Assembly: GCA_002373505.1 (NCBI GenBank)
Contig: DFKE01000014.1
Location: 124,001 to 188,000 of the forward strand
Length of the DNA: 64,000 nucleotides
Direction of reading: 5' to 3'
DNA from: Bacteroidales bacterium UBA3653
Lineage (GTDB): Bacteria; Bacteroidota; Bacteroidia; Bacteroidales; Paludibacteraceae
How positions within the stretch are numbered: the first letter of the stretch is position 1; each line of letters opens with the position of its first letter. The notes beneath the pieces were generated by a model that saw only the letters and a list, made by a program, of their open reading frames with translations, was not told the DNA's origin and did no database searches. This document shows positions 1-8,277 of this stretch, piece by piece. Made by a program: the position numbers and the translations under genes.

Positions 1-3000
1 AAGCTGTCCGTCGCACCTACTTTCTCCAGGCTCAGTACGGAAGCAAAGATGTCCGCAAACAGTTTTTCGGTCTCGTTGGCGGGTGCCACATAAGCATGGT
101 CGTCCGCCTGAATCTTCGGAGCCGGCAGTGCTTTGCGGTTCACTTTCTGGTTCTGGTTGAGCGGAATAGCGTCAATCTGCATCGTAGCAGCAGGCACCAT
201 GTATGGCGGTTTGGTCTCGCGGATGAAGGCATTGAGCGCCTGCACATCTATCTTCTCGTCGCTGACGATATATGCCGCGATAAACTTACCACCGTTGGGG
301 TAATCGAACGCCTGCACGGTAGCATCTTTGATACCGGGGAACTGACGTATCACCGTCTCCACCTCTTTCAGCTCGATACGGAACCCGCGGATCTTGACCT
401 GTCCGTCGCGCCGTCCTACAAACTGGATATTGCCGTCCGGCAGGTATCGTACAATATCTCCCGTTCGATATGCTCGTAATTCGTAATTTTTAATTTTTAA
501 TTTAACAAACGTCTCTGCGGTCTTTTCGGGCAGGTTCAGGTAACCGCGTCCTACTTGCGGACCACTGACCCATAACTCGCCTGCGGCACCGAGCGGCAGA
601 CGCTGGTCGTTGGTATCCATGACGAACAGTTGCAGATTATCCAGCGGCTTGCCGATAGGGATATGCTGCTCATAGCCGTCCAGACAATAGGTAGTGGTGA
701 AGATAGTACACTCGGTCGGACCGTAACCGTTATGCATCTTGTAGTTGGTTGGCGGCGTGAGGGCAGCCAGTGCTTCACCGCCCACAGACAGATGTCTCAG
801 ACTATGGCACTCTACATTCGTAGCGAACTGGAATCCGATCTGCGTGGTCATGAACGAGTGGGTCACTCCCTCTTGGTCAAAATAGCGTCCCAACTCCGGC
901 AGGTTCAGTCGCATATCTTCGGGAATGATGCACACCGCCGCTCCGCATGTCAGTGCCGGGTACATATCCATCATATTGGCATCGAAACCGAACGAAGCAT
1001 ATGCCGCCACTTTGTCGCCGGCGTGCAGGTCGTAATAACGGTGGTACCAGTGGCAGAACGCCACAAGGTTGCGATGCTCCAGCATCACGCCCTTCGGCAC
1101 ACCCGTCGAACCGGAAGTATAGAGAAGAATAAAGAGGTCGGAAGGTTTCGTCTCGGTATTTCGGTATTCCGACATACCGGTATTTCGGAGTTCCTCCAGC
1201 TCTTTCTCTGTCAGCAGCATGCAGCTGTTGCCGTCCTGCTGCATATAATTGAGTCGCTCTTCCGGGTAAGAGGGGTCGAGCGGCATGTATGCGCAACCTG
1301 TTTTGAGCACGGAGAGCGCGCCGATAGTCATCCATTCGGAGCGTTCCACTTTGATGGCAATGACATTCGTTGTCGGGTGCAGCCCGGCGGCTATACGGTC
1401 GGTTATCTCATCCAACTCGCGATAGGTGATTCGTTTGTCGCGGAAGATGACGGCGATGTTATCCGGCGTCTTTGCCACCTGCGTTTTGAAGAGCGAGAGT
1501 ATGGTCTGCGTGTCATCATAGTCCACGTGGGTCTCGTTGAAACTATCCAGCAGCGCTGTCTGTTGTTCATCTATCAGCGAGACGGAGCGCAACGGGGCTT
1601 TGGTATCCATAGCGAACGCACTCACGGCATTGCTAACCGACTGCGCGAGGCTCTGCATCATCTCTCGGCTGTAACGACCGTTGTCGTACTCAATCGCCAC
1701 AGAAGGTTTGCCATCCACCTCCACGATATAGAACGCAATCTTGAACTTCGGCACGTTCAGTTCCATGTTCTCCGTCTCAATCGCCTGTCCCTTCACCTTG
1801 TATTCGGAAAGGACGCCGAGCTGGTAGGCGTACATGATTTCTACTGTCAGGTCGTAGTCGGCGGCTATCTGTGCAAACGGGTAGTTCTCATGCGAGAGTG
1901 TCTGCTCGAATTTTCCGCCTGTCTCCCGAACGAACTCCTCCACGCTCTGCGTGCCTATCTTGCTGCTCAATGCAAGCGTGTTTACCATCATGCCAATCGT
2001 GTTCGCCATCTTGAGGTTGCTCCGGCCGTTGGAGATCGTGGTGATACAGAGGTCGTCGTTGTTGGCAAACCGCGCGAGCGTGTAGAATACTGCCGCGAGT
2101 GTTGCACCGGCGGCTGTCACTCCTGCGGTTTTTGCCACCTGCTCGGCAGCCTGCAGATTCATTGGTGCATAGACCTGCCCTATCTCGCCGTCTTTGGGGT
2201 TGGTCAGGTCCGCCGGTATCTCCGTCACGCCCTCCACTTCTGCCAACTGCGAGTGGAAGAACTCTTTGGCTGCTGCGTATTCCGCGCTATCCTCTGCGGC
2301 CTGTTCATCCGCCACAAACTCGGCATAAGAGCACATTTCCGGTTCGATGGTCCCGCCGTTCAGCAATGCGCACAGCTCATTGAAGAACACATCATACGAA
2401 GCGCCGTCGCATACCAAATGGTGCATGTCGCAATAGAGATACAACGCCTTTTCTGTCTGCACGATGCTGAACCGGAAGAGTTGGTCTTTCGAGAGATTGA
2501 AGGGCTGCACGAACTCCGCACGATAGGCATCCAACTGCGCTTCTTGCAAGTCAATCGTCTCCAGCCTCAGCTCTTGACTTTTGTCTATCAGTTGCTCCAC
2601 TCCGGTATCGTTCGTCCGGAAATGTACGAACAACTCAGGGTGGTTTCGTACCACTTGTTCCACTGCCGCACGCAGTTCCTCCGCACGGACTCCCTCCGGT
2701 AAACGCGCGCGCATGGGAATATTATATAGTGTTGAAGTGGGATTCTTCATGCACTCGAAATAGACGCCTGTCTGCGCGTGGCTGAGAGGGTAAGGAGCAA
2801 ACCCCTCCCTATCCCTCCCCTCAAGGGAGGGAACTGAGGGTGTATCTTTTTCTCCTCCCCTTGTGGGGAGGTTGGGTGGGGTTGTCAGTTTCTCTTTCAA
2901 TATCTCGTTTTCTATAAGCTGGATGTTTGCGCCTTTGATAAGCAGTTTGGCATCAAGTTGCACGCCGAAACGCTTATAGACTTGTGTAGCCAGTTTGATG

Positions 3001-5879
3001 GCGGAGATGGAACTCAATCCCACGTATCTCAGATCGGTCATGATTCCGAAATCGCTGTTCCCCACGATGCCGGCGACCATGTCACGCAACTGCTCCTCCA
3101 ATACATTGAGCGGTGCTGCCTCCTTCGTACATTGTACATCGTCCCCTTGTACTTTAGGAAGCGGTAACGCTTTCCTATTGACTTTCTGGTTCTGGTTGAG
3201 CGGAATAGCATCTATCTGCATCGTGACAGTCGGTACCATATAAGGCGGTTTCTGGTCCATGATAAAGGCATTGAGTGCCTGAATATCAATCTGTTGGTCA
3301 GAAACGATGTATGCTGCGATGAACTTACCGCCGCCTTCCGGAAAATCAAAGGCTTGCACGGTGGCATCCTTGATACCCTCAAACTGGCGGATAACCGCCT
3401 CTACCTCTTTCAATTCAATACGGAAACCGCGAATCTTGACTTGTCCGTCTTTGCGTCCGACGAACTCGATGGCTCCGTCTTCGCGGTAACGGACGATATC
3501 GCCTGTCTTATATACGCGAACCTTTGTACCTGGTAGTTTGTTACTTGGAACTTCCACAAACGCCTCCGCGGTCTTCTCGGGTTGGTTGAGATAACCGATA
3601 CCAACCTGCGGTCCGGCTATGAGTAGTTCGCCTGCGGCACCCCAAGGTACACGCTTGCCGTTCTTAGTGACAATAAAGAGTTCGGCTGTGTCGTTCGGAT
3701 AACCGATAGGGATATTCGGTTCGTTCTTCTCCACCCAGAAACTGGATACATAGACGGTACATTCCGTCGGACCGTAGCCATTCCACAAATGATAGGAAGG
3801 CGGATTCAATGACATCAGTTTTTCGCCACCCACGCCGAGACATCGGAAACCGGGAATATCGGGATAGTTGATAGCCATCTGCGTGCCTACTTGGGTCGTC
3901 ATGAAAGAGTGCGTGATACCCTCTTTGACAAAATAGTCATATATGCCATCCAGATCAAAACGTATATCTTCGCCAATAACATATATGGCTGCGCCGGCAT
4001 ACAAACATCCCCATAGATCCATCATATACGCGTCAAAACCGTAACCGGCATACGTAACGTACCGGCTCTCGGGCGTCAGACCTATATGATGGGTATGGTA
4101 ATCACAGAAAGCGAGGATGTTCTGTTCGCTCAGCATCACGCCTTTCGGCGTGCCCGTTGTTCCCGATGTATAAAGCAGTATGAAGGCATCTCCGCCTTCA
4201 TATTTAGCGGCATCCTGACGCATGAACTCCAGCCGCTCGGCAGGATAGGAACTATCCAGCGGCATGGCAGTAAAGCCTGCTTTGGCTATAGCGAGCGGCA
4301 CTATCACCATCTGTTCGTTACGCGGCACGGAATAACCCATCACATGCTCGCCGCAAGGATAGATAGACACTCCCTCTATTTTTACCCCTTCTTGGGCGAG
4401 CGTTTGGGAGAGTTCATCCGTGAGCCTGTCCACTTCCGCATACGTCAGCCGCACATCGCCCGCCACAACGCATACTGCGTCCGGCTGTTCGGCAACGTGT
4501 TGCCGGAAATGCGCGACGAGGGAGTCTCCTTCGATATTCCGGCATCTTGATATTTCGGGATTTCGAAGGTCCAGCCACTTGATCTGTTCTTCATCGCAAT
4601 ACTCGATCTCACTCACGTTCTCCGCCGTAAGCATCGAACGGAGGATCCTGCTATACGTCTTTGCCAGCTCGTGCATGAACGCCTCGGAGTAGTCGGCTTC
4701 GCTATAACTGAGTTTGAGGAGATACTGCGCATCGGCTTCCAACAGTTCGGCACACAGTTTCCATCCCGGAGTGGGTTTGCGGAGATCCATGAACGGTACT
4801 GACTGCTCCCCTAAACGCAGGGAACGTTTGTCGTTGATCACCGGTCCCTGATAGACGAACATCACTTGGTTGTTGAGTCCCAGGTCCCGCACTGCATCCG
4901 GATAGGCATAATATTGGTATTTCTGCGTCTGCTGTAACTGCGTATCCATCCCCGCCAACAAGTGCTGCAGACTGACAGCAGATGGCTGATTGCTCCAGTT
5001 CAGAAAGACCGGCAGTGTATGAACCATCATCGTCACCGAGCCCCATGTTCTTCTGTCCGTCCGACCGAAGAAAGCGGTGCAGTATGAGGCTTTTTCTTCG
5101 GCGCTATAGGCAGCCAGCAACAGTCCCCAGGCTGTCTGCATGATGACGCTCTCTTTGGAGCCAAACCGTTTCTCAATCGCTTGCACCTCCTCTTTGGTCA
5201 CCGTCAGCGGATACTGCTTATAGATGAAAACCGGCCGGTCGCTGATACCCAACTCCGCCTGCGGGATTGGCAAACTATCTATCTCCGCTGCATCTGCAAA
5301 CTCACGAGCGTACCATTCGCGGACTTCGGTCATCTGTGTTTCATCCGCACGCTGAGCCGCCTCCGCTTGTGCTATCGCAGCGCCGTCCATCAGTTCGCCG
5401 GACAAAGCCTTGCCTTCATACGCACGGCTGATATCCCGCAGCAGGACAGTCATTGAGAACCCGTCCGAAACCACATGGTGAAGATCCAGATAAAGATATT
5501 TACCATTGGGACATTTACCATTTACCATTTGGTAGATTTCCGCCCGATACAGCCTCTCTCCGTGTATATCCATCGTGCGGGCGAAGGTCTTCTGCACTTC
5601 CTCCCACTCTGCCTCTGATACCGTTTTTACCTCTACCACAGGCTTTTTCCCCTCTCCATAAGAGAGAACCGGGTTTAGGTTTTCCCCATCCGGTTCTACA
5701 TGCCCCAGGATATACGGGTGGGCGCACAAAGCGTCATAGACCGCCTGCTGCACCCGCTTTGTATCCGTGTCCCCGGGAAGAGGGAGGAGTACGGGGTTCT
5801 GGTAATTACGTGCATCATCCACCGATGCCTCACAGGCATAATACACGCCTAATTGCGCTTGGCTTAACGGACTTTTCAT
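1..5879 (-). CDS. Non-ribosomal peptide synthetase, C-A-T-C-A-(T), 3' end outside window
   Basis: The frame is open from an ATG at 5879 to the left edge (1959 codons, no stop). Condensation domain 1 has its HHxxxDG motif at residues 134-140. Adenylation 1 carries LYTSGTTG near 569-576, NGYGPTECT, YKTGD and GRKDGQVKIRGFRIEL. The carrier serine is about residue 957 in VGLSSISAIKL. Condensation 2 has HHLVCDG at 1153-1159, adenylation 2 has LYTSGSTG near 1586-1593, and a second carrier domain begins as the window ends. Both C domains keep the catalytic His, so at least one peptide bond should form between two activated amino acids. Substrates were not assigned: the pocket residues I could align (D-A-M-Q...) match no code I recall. 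The product is unknown. The gene starts 33 nt after a STAS gene and is probably co-transcribed with it. At least seven repeat-derived in-frame segments lie in linkers and loops. Confidence 0.95.
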   Translation of the reverse strand, partial: MKSPLSQAQLGVYYACEASVDDARNYQNPVLLPLPGDTDTKRVQQAVYDALCAHPYILGHVEPDGENLNPVLSYGEGKKPVVEVKTVSEAEWEEVQKTFARTMDIHGERLYRAEIYQMVNGKCPNGKYLYLDLHHVVSDGFSMTVLLRDISRAYEGKALSGELMDGAAIAQAEAAQRADETQMTEVREWYAREFADAAEIDSLPIPQAELGISDRPVFIYKQYPLTVTKEEVQAIEKRFGSKESVIMQTAWGLLLAAYSAEEKASYCTAFFGRTDRRTWGSVTMMVHTLPVFLNWSNQPSAVSLQHLLAGMDTQLQQTQKYQYYAYPDAVRDLGLNNQVMFVYQGPVINDKRSLRLGEQSVPFMDLRKPTPGWKLCAELLEADAQYLLKLSYSEADYSEAFMHELAKTYSRILRSMLTAENVSEIEYCDEEQIKWLDLRNPEISRCRNIEGDSLVAHFRQHVAEQPDAVCVVAGDVRLTYAEVDRLTDELSQTLAQEGVKIEGVSIYPCGEHVMGYSVPRNEQMVIVPLAIAKAGFTAMPLDSSYPAERLEFMRQDAAKYEGGDAFILLYTSGTTGTPKGVMLSEQNILAFCDYHTHHIGLTPESRYVTYAGYGFDAYMMDLWGCLYAGAAIYVIGEDIRFDLDGIYDYFVKEGITHSFMTTQVGTQMAINYPDIPGFRCLGVGGEKLMSLNPPSYHLWNGYGPTECTVYVSSFWVEKNEPNIPIGYPNDTAELFIVTKNGKRVPWGAAGELLIAGPQVGIGYLNQPEKTAEAFVEVPSNKLPGTKVRVYKTGDIVRYREDGAIEFVGRKDGQVKIRGFRIELKEVEAVIRQFEGIKDATVQAFDFPEGGGKFIAAYIVSDQQIDIQALNAFIMDQKPPYMVPTVTMQIDAIPLNQNQKVNRKALPLPKVQGDDVQCTKEAAPLNVLEEQLRDMVAGIVGNSDFGIMTDLRYVGLSSISAIKLATQVYKRFGVQLDAKLLIKGANIQLIENEILKEKLTTPPNLPTRGGEKDTPSVPSLEGRDREGFAPYPLSHAQTGVYFECMKNPTSTLYNIPMRARLPEGVRAEELRAAVEQVVRNHPELFVHFRTNDTGVEQLIDKSQELRLETIDLQEAQLDAYRAEFVQPFNLSKDQLFRFSIVQTEKALYLYCDMHHLVCDGASYDVFFNELCALLNGGTIEPEMCSYAEFVADEQAAEDSAEYAAAKEFFHSQLAEVEGVTEIPADLTNPKDGEIGQVYAPMNLQAAEQVAKTAGVTAAGATLAAVFYTLARFANNDDLCITTISNGRSNLKMANTIGMMVNTLALSSKIGTQSVEEFVRETGGKFEQTLSHENYPFAQIAADYDLTVEIMYAYQLGVLSEYKVKGQAIETENMELNVPKFKIAFYIVEVDGKPSVAIEYDNGRYSREMMQSLAQSVSNAVSAFAMDTKAPLRSVSLIDEQQTALLDSFNETHVDYDDTQTILSLFKTQVAKTPDNIAVIFRDKRITYRELDEITDRIAAGLHPTTNVIAIKVERSEWMTIGALSVLKTGCAYMPLDPSYPEERLNYMQQDGNSCMLLTEKELEELRNTGMSEYRNTETKPSDLFILLYTSGSTGVPKGVMLEHRNLVAFCHWYHRYYDLHAGDKVAAYASFGFDANMMDMYPALTCGAAVCIIPEDMRLNLPELGRYFDQEGVTHSFMTTQIGFQFATNVECHSLRHLSVGGEALAALTPPTNYKMHNGYGPTECTIFTTTYCLDGYEQHIPIGKPLDNLQLFVMDTNDQRLPLGAAGELWVSGPQVGRGYLNLPEKTAETFVKLKIKNYELRAYRTGDIVRYLPDGNIQFVGRRDGQVKIRGFRIELKEVETVIRQFPGIKDATVQAFDYPNGGKFIAAYIVSDEKIDVQALNAFIRETKPPYMVPAATMQIDAIPLNQNQKVNRKALPAPKIQADDHAYVAPANETEKLFADIFASVLSLEKVGATDS
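475..504 (-). repeat. AATTTTTAATTTTTA repeat inside NRPS A2 domain
   Basis: In frame, encoding KLKIKNYEL just before the RTGDIVR motif. The phrase matches the intergenic AATTTTTAATT type. Confidence 0.65.
1146..1192 (-). repeat. TATTTCGGTATTCCG repeat inside NRPS A2 domain
   Basis: Three units of GGTATTTCGG-type sequence in frame, encoding LRNTGMSEYRNTETK directly before the SDLFILLYTSGSTG motif. Confidence 0.75.
2798..2882 (-). repeat. G/C-rich hairpin-forming repeat in the NRPS T1-C2 linker
   Basis: Two nested palindromic segments (CCCTCCCCTC...GAGGG and CCTCCCC..GGGGAGG) in frame, encoding the Pro/Arg/Glu-rich linker TPPNLPTRGEKDTPSVPS. Related to the elements in hflX and the radical SAM gene. 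Confidence 0.75.
3122..3155 (-). repeat. TACATTGTACATCG repeat in the NRPS A1-T1 linker
   Basis: In frame, encoding KVQGDDVQCTKE. The tcdA insertion at 39131-39167 encodes NVQKDDVQCTEE. Confidence 0.85.
3521..3553 (-). repeat. GGTACTT-type repeat inside NRPS A1 domain
   Basis: In frame, encoding VPSNKLPGTK before the YKTGD motif. The phosphatase gene has VPSGEVPSTK from the same phrase at 6927-6960. Confidence 0.8.
4530..4567 (-). repeat. GATATTTCGGGATTTCG repeat at the NRPS C1-A1 junction
   Basis: In frame, encoding RNPEISRCRNIEG. Same phrase family as 1146-1192. Confidence 0.7.
5500..5535 (-). repeat. TTTACCATTTGG repeat inside NRPS C1 domain
   Basis: In frame, encoding QMVNGKCPNGKY a few residues before the catalytic HHVVSDG. 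The same phrase is intergenic at 43955-43990. Confidence 0.8.
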
Positions 5880-5912
5880 GGCTTTCGACTTTTTGCTTTC
5901 GGATTCGACTTT

Positions 5913-6215
5913 CTACTCAATCTCAAAGATATTCCGGAATCCGCTCATGCGGAATATGTCTGCTACGTCCTCATTCAAATGGCAAATCCGGATACTGCCG
6001 CCTTTGGTTTCCGATTCGCGTTTGAGTTGCATGAAGAACCGCAAGCCGGCTGAGGAGATATACTCCAGTTCCGTACAGTCGATCACTAATGTGTTGCCGG
6101 CCATGTCCAGCACTTGTTGTAGTTCGTCAGCCTGTTCGGTGGTAGCTACCGTGTCCAGTTCGCCGATGATGCGAACCAAAATCTCATCTTTCGATTGTTC
6201 AATAGTGATGTTCAT
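5913..6215 (-). CDS. STAS-domain anti-sigma factor antagonist
   Basis: This 100-residue protein is a single STAS domain of the SpoIIAA/RsbV type. The signature YISSAGLR (residues 52-59) holds the serine pair where family members are phosphorylated by their cognate kinase. It starts 1 nt after the stop of the phosphatase/kinase-like gene upstream and is followed 33 nt later by the NRPS, so the three look translationally and transcriptionally coupled. Known for the family: an unphosphorylated antagonist binds an RsbW-like kinase and frees its partner. Inferred here: the upstream PP2C domain dephosphorylates this protein. No sigma factor or separate anti-sigma factor is visible nearby. Confidence 0.92.
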   Translation of the reverse strand: MNITIEQSKDEILVRIIGELDTVATTEQADELQQVLDMAGNTLVIDCTELEYISSAGLRFFMQLKRESETKGGSIRICHLNEDVADIFRMSGFRNIFEIE

Positions 6216-6216
6216 A

Positions 6217-8277
6217 TCAGATGTTTTTTATTATGGTCAATTCATTTTTGTTGTCCAGCCGGCGGTAATGAAGTTCGTCCGCCATCTGCCGCAGCAAAGC
6301 GATACCCAGTCCTCCGATCTGCCGTTCTTCCGCATTTTGGGCAGTATCCACCTCTTTTTGTGCAGTAGGGTCAAAGATCGTGCCGTTATCGGAGATCTGG
6401 ATACAAAATTGTCTTCCGGCATTCGACTTTTGACTTTCGACTTTCAACTCTATCGCCGTCGCCTGCGAATAGTTGATGATGTTCACCACGGCTTCTTCCA
6501 ACGCCACTTCCAGGCGCTTGAGCGTCCGTTTGTCCACTCCTGCACACAGTCCGTAATTATGCAAAGCGTTTCTGAATACAGGCAGTTGGTCCAATCTGTT
6601 TTCCAGATGCAGGGTCAAAGGTTGTACATCATGGGTCAGGCGGATGGTCATTATGGTCATGTCATCTGTCTGCTCGGCTCTGCCGATAAAACGGACACAT
6701 GCTTGTCGGATGGCGGATATACTGTCGCTGCCAGCAAGCGGGATGGTCTCTGCCGCCATTTGTCTCCACCTCTGTACTCCCAGCATCTCCCGTTTTTCGT
6801 TTCTGGCTTCTGTTATGCCGTCCGTATAGAGAGCCAAGGTCTCATTTTTGCCAAGCATGGTGCCTTGTTCTTCAAATCGGTATTTTCCGTCATAACCCAA
6901 TGGTATGTTCGGGATGACGTCCAACTCCTTTGTACTTGGTACTTCGCCGCTTGGTACCTTAATTGGTGGCAAGTGTCCGGCGTTGCAATAGAGCACCTCT
7001 CCGGTAGGAATATGCAGGCGTCCGATAAAAGCCGTGACGAACATCAATGACGGGTTGTTGTCGCTCAGCACAGCGTTAATGTCTTCCATAATGGATTTGG
7101 GAGATTGCAATCTTCGTACAGTGGATCGGAACAAATTGACCGTAGCACTCATAAACATCGCTGCAGGCACACTCTTCCCACTCACATCGCCAATGATGAA
7201 ATAGAAGTCATCATCTTTTCTATAGAAATCATAGAGGTCCCCTCCTATTTCGCGCATCGGCTCCAGTGCTGCCTGTACTTCAATATCGGACCATCTGTCT
7301 TCCACTTTAACCTTCTCGCGTTCACCGATCCGCAGAATCCCCTTCTGAATACTACTGGCAATGCGCAACTCCTTCTCCAACACCTTGTTTTCCGTTTCAG
7401 CACGAACATATTCTGTTTGGTCCTGCCATAGACGGCGAATAAGCAGCCCTGCTACCAATATACCTATAACGAGTACGATAAACGTAATCAGCGATACCCT
7501 GATCATTCCATCCCAGATATGGTGATTCGGGACTGCTATTACCAACATCATTTCTGCCGGAGAAAGTGCTTTTTCCGACACGATCATCTTATCCCAATTA
7601 TCCGCTTCTCCGGTCTGCACAATCAAAGTGCCGCCGGGACCGTACAACTGACACTCCGCATCTTCGTACGGGCGGGCTTCAAGTAATACCTGTTTGGCCC
7701 ATGACAATGTAAAATCCGCGCCCGCTACGCCCATCACATTATGGTCGTCGTCATATGCCTTAAGCGAATAGGTGAAAATGAGACTGTCTGTGTCAATATC
7801 ATTGTAGGATCGGCTCCAATAGCCGTTCTCACCGCTCAGCATGGCACCTTTGTACCAATCGCGTTCAAAATAATCGAACTTCGTCTCTAATTGATAACTG
7901 ATTATGGAGTCCTGACTTGCCCGGAACGCACAAACCGCATAATGTTTGCCCTGATTCGGGAAATAATTGGGGGTATAGCAGAAATAGCAACTATATAAAT
8001 ACGGGAAACGCCATAGAACGGTTTCTATGTGATTGTATAGTGCGACTGTGTCTTTCCCGTTCTGGGGCAGATAGCTCGCTATATCCGATACGGCATCGCA
8101 CATGTCATGCAACTCATAAATCACATCCTTCTGCGCCAGTTCCATCTTGGAATCTATCCGCTCCATGATGTCTGCCTTGCTGCGCTGATAGGACAATACG
8201 AACTGAATCGTCATGGCAATGACGAGAAAAACAGCGGATGCTATCGGCAAAGACTTGATTCGCATATTTGAATTCAA
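6217..8277 (-). CDS. Membrane sensor SpoIIE/RsbU-type PP2C phosphatase fused to an RsbW-like ATPase domain
   Basis: 686 residues. An N-terminal membrane segment (about 10-28), a periplasmic Cache-like sensor region (about 35-260) and a second membrane segment (about 262-284) precede a SpoIIE-type PP2C domain with EIGGDLYDFY, IIGDVSGKS, CNAGHLPP, LYTDGITEA and TDDMT motifs. A C-terminal HATPase_c_2 domain (about 560-686) has the N-box EEAVVNIINYS, ISDNGTIFDP and GGLGIALL. Phosphatase and kinase-like activities in one chain suggest a self-contained partner switch responding to a periplasmic ligand. Two repeat-derived in-frame segments are present: VPSGEVPSTK just after CNAGHLPPI, and VESQKSNAG within the ATPase domain. 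The start codon overlaps the stop of the upstream gene by 4 nt. Confidence 0.93.
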   Translation of the reverse strand: MNSNMRIKSLPIASAVFLVIAMTIQFVLSYQRSKADIMERIDSKMELAQKDVIYELHDMCDAVSDIASYLPQNGKDTVALYNHIETVLWRFPYLYSCYFCYTPNYFPNQGKHYAVCAFRASQDSIISYQLETKFDYFERDWYKGAMLSGENGYWSRSYNDIDTDSLIFTYSLKAYDDDHNVMGVAGADFTLSWAKQVLLEARPYEDAECQLYGPGGTLIVQTGEADNWDKMIVSEKALSPAEMMLVIAVPNHHIWDGMIRVSLITFIVLVIGILVAGLLIRRLWQDQTEYVRAETENKVLEKELRIASSIQKGILRIGEREKVKVEDRWSDIEVQAALEPMREIGGDLYDFYRKDDDFYFIIGDVSGKSVPAAMFMSATVNLFRSTVRRLQSPKSIMEDINAVLSDNNPSLMFVTAFIGRLHIPTGEVLYCNAGHLPPIKVPSGEVPSTKELDVIPNIPLGYDGKYRFEEQGTMLGKNETLALYTDGITEARNEKREMLGVQRWRQMAAETIPLAGSDSISAIRQACVRFIGRAEQTDDMTIMTIRLTHDVQPLTLHLENRLDQLPVFRNALHNYGLCAGVDKRTLKRLEVALEEAVVNIINYSQATAIELKVESQKSNAGRQFCIQISDNGTIFDPTAQKEVDTAQNAEERQIGGLGIALLRQMADELHYRRLDNKNELTIIKNI
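6421..6449 (-). repeat. CTTTCGACTTT repeat inside the phosphatase/ATPase gene
   Basis: In frame, encoding KVESQKSN in the HATPase domain. Same phrase as intergenic 38746-38810. Confidence 0.8.
6927..6960 (-). repeat. GGTACTT repeat inside the phosphatase gene
   Basis: In frame, encoding KVPSGEVPSTKE. Same phrase as intergenic 12153-12182 and 12557-12592. Confidence 0.8.

Noticed and set aside
630..2702. A 690-codon open frame on the plus strand
   Set aside because: It is antisense to the NRPS, whose domains and motifs are unmistakable on the minus strand. The plus-strand translation has no recognisable domain and reflects codon bias of the real gene.
5640..5697. Another in-frame G/C-rich repeat in the NRPS C1 domain
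   Set aside because: Similar in flavour (CCCCTCTCC, GAGAGAACCGGG), but the match to the other elements was too weak to list as a copy.
5878..7050. A 390-codon open frame on the plus strand
   Set aside because: Antisense to the STAS gene and the phosphatase gene, which have clear motifs.
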